From: Cylindrodendrum hubeiense
Taxonomy: Eukaryota; Ascomycota; Sordariomycetes; Hypocreales; Nectriaceae
Direction: 5' to 3'
DNA length: 64,000 nt
Assembly: GCA_014621425.1 (NCBI GenBank)
Contig: JAANBB010000059.1
Span: 62,001 to 126,000 of the forward strand
The notes under the pieces were generated by a model that ran no database searches, was not told the DNA's origin, and saw nothing but the letters and a program-made list of their open reading frames with translations. Shown one piece after another: positions 59,745-64,000 of the stretch (the first letter of the stretch is position 1; each line of letters opens with the position of its first letter). The translations under genes were made by a program, and so were the position numbers.

Positions 59745-62238
59745 ATGTCTCCAGCAGAAGCCCCCCCAGATGCACACGACCAGGAGCCATCGCAAAGTCC
59801 ACCCACTGACAGCATCCCTGCTAGACGGGCTCGCGCAAAACATGCCTGCAGAGAGTGCAATTCTCGTAGGGTGAGGTGCAATGTCACCGATTCTCACCCT
59901 TGTTCGAATTGCCAGACTTCTGGAGCAAAGTGCGAAGTGCTACCATCCCGTAGGGGGAGGTGAGTATCCTATTTGGGGTTGCATACCATTCATAATTCTA
60001 GGTACTGATTTTAATTCTTAGATACCCCCGGAAATCACGTCGCCAGAATCAATCTGTGTCGGCGAAATCAGCGGGTTTGCCGTCAGCCGGTGTTGATAGC
60101 ACCGGGTTGTCACCCATTGATTCAAGCCAGTCCGTTCCAACTGTGGGAGATGAATCAATCACCAATCCGCCGGAAAGTAGAAATATCTTAGAGGCTATAC
60201 TTCCCGCTAGGACACCATCGCCATTGACCGACCCGGCAGCCCCAGGGACCCTGTTCTTTGGTGAATCCAACTTCCTTACCCTAGTCCCTGGCCGTCCTCG
60301 CCAGGGCGACGGACCAAACCAGAATGGCGATGCAAACGGCAGCAAGCAGAAAGCTCGCCTTTTGTTTCCAATCACCAGTACGCCCCAGTCAATTCCCGAA
60401 GGCGAATCTCCTGCGAGTTGCGACCGTGTCAGCTCTGGAACAGCACGCTATCTTCGCGACGAAGGCGCATTGACACTGCCAGAGCTGCACACCTGCGTGC
60501 CAGCGCTACAGGCCTATTTTACCTGGTTTCACCCTTGTTTTCCTATTCTGGACCGCGCAGAGTTTACGAACCGACTCGCCAGCTTCGATGTTTCCTATCT
60601 TCTCCTTCAGTCCATGCTCTTCATTGGCGCAACTTACTGTGACCATGATACTATCGTATCCATGGGATTCAGGGACCGTACAGAAGCCAAGTCGCTATTG
60701 TATACGCGGGCTAGACTCTTGTTTCATGCGGATTGGGAAAAAGATGAAATCACTCTTATCCAATCTCTATTTCTCATGAGCTTTTGGCGAGGCGGCCCAT
60801 CAGATGTCAGAGATGTCCGGTATTGGTTGGGCGTGGTTATTGGGGTGGCCGAGTCGTACGGACTCCACAGATCGTGAGTTGCCATTGCTGCTAATAGCAC
60901 ATACTGAACTATCAGCTAATACTCATTCAAAAACACAGCGCAAAGTTTACGACAAGGGATCCTCATCGAGCAAGAATAAGGAGACGGATCTGGTGGTCCA
61001 TTTATGTGAGAGTGAATACCTTTCGTTGCTGTAGACTTACTAATCATCATCGAAGGTTCGTGAGCGCCAGGCTGCTGCTTCTCTCGGCTTGCCCAGTAGG
61101 ATCAGAGATGATGACTGCGATATCGAACCGCTTAGCCCCTCGGATCTCGAGTCCGAGATCACTAACAACGAGACCTCTCACTTCGGCTCTTGCAAGCCAG
61201 AGCACATACAATATGCCATCAAGATGGTGGAAATCGCCAGAATACGTGAGTGGCCATGCGACATTCTGATGAAACAAACCCTGACCAGTGAACAAAGTCG
61301 GCCAAGTCATTGATGTTCACTTCTCGCCTGGAAGACCACCGTCAACCCCAGAACAAGTTCAGAACCTTGACCAGAATCTCGAATCCTGGAAACAAAGTCT
61401 TCCCGAGGAGCTGGGTCGTGGCGTTGATGACGGCAATGCCTCTGTGTGGTCCCATCTCCTGCACTTGGCCTACAAGTACGCCATCTATCCCTAGACGCGT
61501 TAGGAAATCCGTACTGACAGAACCACAGCCATATCCGAATTCTCATCCATCGTCATAGCTTTCTGAAACAAAAGAAGGGAGATGATAATGGGCAGATTGC
61601 CGTAGCCGCGGCTTCACGGATTAGCCGAATCGCAGAGGACATGCTGGCACAAGGCACGCTTCGCTATGGGCAAATGCATTTGTGAGTTGAGACCTTATGT
61701 GAACAAACGTCGAAAGATCAAACACGCTGACCGAACTACCAGGATTACAAGTCTGTTCGCAGCGCTTTGCATTCACGCCATAAGCATAAAAAGAGGCGTT
61801 GATGTCACCCGACGGATCGCCGAGCATCGAGCCCAGATGTGTCTACTGGCCCTCCAGGAAATACAAAAGTATTGGAGGATTAACAACAATGTGCTCGATT
61901 TGTTCCTCCAATATCTCGACGTGTCCATCGCTCAAAGGCTCCACGGCACAGGCCAAGCCGAAGGACTGATGCACAACTTTCCTATCCTGGATCCCCAAAT
62001 GACGAGAGAGGGCCAAGACACAGATTCTCAGAGCACTCATACGCCAAATGGTGGAGAGGGAAACGACTTCCCGACTCCGCAGCTGCAGGCGCAGACGAAG
62101 GCCTTTGAAGACCAATACTTCAACATGATCTACGGACCCTGGGAAGGCGATGATGGCGTGGCTGATCTGGGCCTCGTTCTCCAAGCCGACGACCCCCTGC
62201 AAATGGATTGCCTCAACTTTCTAGGCCGATCTCTGTAG
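59745..62238 (+). CDS. Zn2Cys6 transcription factor with Fungal_trans domain
   Basis: Seven exons: 59745-59959, 60022-60873, 60939-61005, 61056-61245, 61298-61475, 61529-61681 and 61743-62238; introns are 50-65 bases and phases close to 716 residues. The binuclear zinc cluster uses Cys35, 38, 45, 53, 56 and 63, with a basic RRGRYPRKSRR tail. The middle-homology region is clear: FTWFHPCFPILDR, then RRRIWWSIYVRERQAAASLGLPSRIRDDDCDIEPL, then helical segments to the end. It is a nuclear activator or repressor. Its position inside a block of acyl-CoA enzymes suggests it controls that block (inference). The ATG at 59745 is the first in the frame. Confidence 0.94.
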
Positions 62239-62559
62239 AGTCGCCTGAGATTCGGGAACGATTCCCGGGGATGACCTGACTCGGTTTCTTCGGTTACTTG
62301 AATGGTTTAATAGCCGAGAGTGCGGTGCTAGGCCCCACATCTCCGGATCTCCGCCTGGGCCGATTCCGGTGGCGCCAGAAGCTCACATTCATATCGTAAT
62401 CGATCGTTCGGTTCCATGTAGGAATCCCGCCTCTATTAATCCTACAAGGCGAGCTTCATTTGCACATTTTCAATAAGCTCTGGAGTCAACTAGATCACTG
62501 GGATATCGATCGAACAGCCTCAGGCTCTAAACGAATTCGCATAATTGATCCAGGCAAAC
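62239..62559. other. Intergenic region, 0.32 kb
   Basis: Promoter region of the hydratase gene. It includes the pair ATCGATCG at 62399 and ATATCGATCG at 62503; otherwise nothing stands out. Confidence 0.5.
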
Positions 62560-63670
62560 ATGGCGCAATCCACGGCCCTTTGCCAAGCCCGTCGCCGGCT
62601 CGCTCATCAACTGACACAAGTACAGCGTCGAGGCTTCGCGGTCTCACCACGATGCTCCAAAGCTACTGCTGCTGATACCGCCTCTTATCTTCTTGAAAAC
62701 TTTGCCGAAAAGTCCGTTGTTCGTCGACAGTTTATTGACGGTAACCAGCTCCAGAAGCTGTTGCTTACGCTTGGTCAAACGTCCATTGAAGGCGCAGACG
62801 TTTCTGAAAATCCGCCAGTGGCCGGAACTCCTGTACCTCAAGGTTACCACCTTGCGTACTTCACGCCAAATGGCACAGAAAACGAACTTGGGCCTGATGG
62901 GACTGACCGGACGTTCAATGCGTCGGCACCATTCACCCGGCGAATGTGGGCCGGCGGAAAGATGACGTGGCCGGCTCCGTCAAGCGGCGCGTTGCTTCGT
63001 GTTGGAGACGAAATTGAGGAACGGACACGGCTTTTGAGTGCCACGGCTAAGAAAAGTCGGTCGGCGGGAGAGATGGTTCTGGTTGAGGTGGAAAAGGAGT
63101 TCTGGGGTCCTAATGGGCTTGCTCTTGTGGACAAGCGGTCATGGGTCTTTCGACCTGAGATTGACCCTGCGTCTGCGCCCGCACCTCCGAAGCCGCTCGA
63201 GAATATTACTCGTGGACCTTCTTCAGTCAAAGATATTCCCAGTAATGGTGACGGTGAGACTCAAATGGATTTTCGTGTTATTTTATTTTGTGCTAATAAA
63301 CCTAGGCTTCCCAACCCAAGAGCTTCGATGGTCCCCTGCTGGCCTCTTCAGATTTTCGGCTCTCACGTTCAATGGCCACATGATTCACTACAATGAGGAC
63401 TGGACCCGAAACGTCGAGAGTCATGCTGGTTTGGTAGTCCATGGACCACTTAATCTTATCAACCTCTTGAACTACTGGAAGAATGTTCATGGCAATGGCC
63501 AAGGCCCAAGTAGCATCACATACAGGGCAATGGCTCCGCTTTATGCTGGCCAGACGTATCAAATCCGGACGGCTGATGTTAGAGATACTGACAACGGGAA
63601 AGTATGGGATGTACTTGTTGAGAGGGACGGGGTTGTCTGTATGAAGAGCGAGATCTTGGGCCATAATTAA
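62560..63670 (+). CDS. MaoC/Htd2-type hydratase (itaconyl- or mesaconyl-CoA hydratase-like)
   Basis: Two exons, 62560-63253 and 63306-63670, with a 52-base intron (GTGAGA..CTAATAAACCTAG); 352 residues. The first 30 residues (ARRRLAHQLTQVQRRGFAVSPR) are a mitochondrial presequence. The core is a double hotdog fold: FTRRMWAGGKMTWP in the first half, and in the second RWSPAGLFRFSALTFNGHMIHYN, the hydratase motif with the catalytic His and the FNGHxIHY signature. This is the mesaconyl-C4-CoA / itaconyl-CoA hydratase group, also related to the mitochondrial fatty-acid dehydratase Htd2. Its neighbour is a CitE-like lyase, which favours the itaconyl- or citramalyl-CoA side over Htd2. Confidence 0.9.
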
Positions 63671-63800
63671 CACAGTCGGCGAGGTCACCACACTAGAGAG
63701 GTGTAATGATTTGTTTGGGACTGTCAAATAGAGGATAAATACTATTATATGTATTATCATAGACCTAACAATGGCTGTAAAGGTTTTATCTATTCGTTCG

Positions 63801-64000
63801 CTACTCAAACTGCGTGATATCAATTCCACACAACCGTGCCCGCTCGATGAATGCCAATGCCCGCTTCACAACGGGTGCATCGATCATCTTCCCATCCAGC
63901 TTCCATGCTCCTTTGCCCTCGGCTCTGGCAATTGTATCGCCCCTCTGAACTCTTACTGCCCATTGTAGATCTTCCTCTGACGGCCCGAATGCCTTCTGGA
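63801..64000 (-). CDS. HpcH/HpaI-CitE family CoA-ester lyase, C-terminal end
   Basis: The last 66 codons of a minus-strand gene that begins beyond the right edge; stop TAG at 63803-63801. The visible end (QKAFGPSEEDLQWAVRV, then GKGAWKLDGKMIDAPVVKRA) is the signature end of the HpcH/HpaI aldolase and citrate lyase beta family, which includes citramalyl-CoA and malyl-CoA lyases. These split a beta-hydroxyacyl-CoA into acetyl-CoA and a keto acid. It converges with the hydratase gene, the two ends being about 130 bases apart. The exact substrate cannot be read from this fragment. Confidence 0.85.
   Translation of the reverse strand, partial: QKAFGPSEEDLQWAVRVQRGDTIARAEGKGAWKLDGKMIDAPVVKRALAFIERARLCGIDITQFE

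Overview
This window looks like nuclear chromosomal DNA of a filamentous ascomycete, most likely a sordariomycete of the Hypocreales type (inference from gene content and style). The signs are short GT..AG introns of about 41-150 bases with CTAAC/CTAAT-like branch sites, Zn2Cys6 regulators, killer-toxin-like GH18 chitinase, GH55 and LysM proteins, a fungal TNT-type NADase, and normal eukaryotic housekeeping genes (SMC4, Nop56, eS26, ubiquitin-eS31, ELYS). I rebuilt exon structures by hand; for every multi-exon model given as complete, the reading phases close.

Layout. 0-3.9 kb: the end of an Eco1-type zinc-finger gene, a Zn2Cys6 regulator and a small orphan. 4-8 kb: gene-poor. 8-17 kb: a secreted NADase, an EBP-like sterol isomerase, a type II membrane glycosyltransferase, a RidA-family protein and an ELYS-like nucleoporin. 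17.5-22.2 kb: condensin SMC4, which shares a promoter region with ELYS and shows an apparent one-base loss in a C run near its start. 23-38.3 kb: an extracellular cell-wall island with a broken secreted Ser/Thr-rich protein, an unknown intracellular protein, a 1359-residue killer-toxin-like chitinase and a 1390-residue GH55-LysM glucanase. The last two are divergently transcribed from one 854-base promoter region with a 28-bp tandem repeat carrying GATA sites. 40-44.7 kb: translation and ribosome-biogenesis genes. 45-46.4 kb: an intact, apparently non-secreted GH18 chitinase. 47.9-57 kb: an MFS permease, a cytochrome P450, a mitochondrial carrier and an F-box-like protein. 57.9-64 kb: a mitochondrial acyl-CoA dehydrogenase, a Zn2Cys6 regulator, a MaoC/Htd2-type hydratase and the end of a CitE-like lyase, which together resemble a C5-dicarboxylate (itaconate/citramalyl-CoA type) catabolic cluster.

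The points most worth following are: the large chitinase has lost its catalytic glutamate (Arg282 in the DxxDxDxE motif) and also has Phe for the active-site Tyr, so it is probably a chitin-binding pseudoenzyme; it shares a repeat-built GATA promoter with a glucanase carrying three LysM modules; a 160-base segment is duplicated on both sides of this island; and the putative itaconate-type cluster sits at the right edge.
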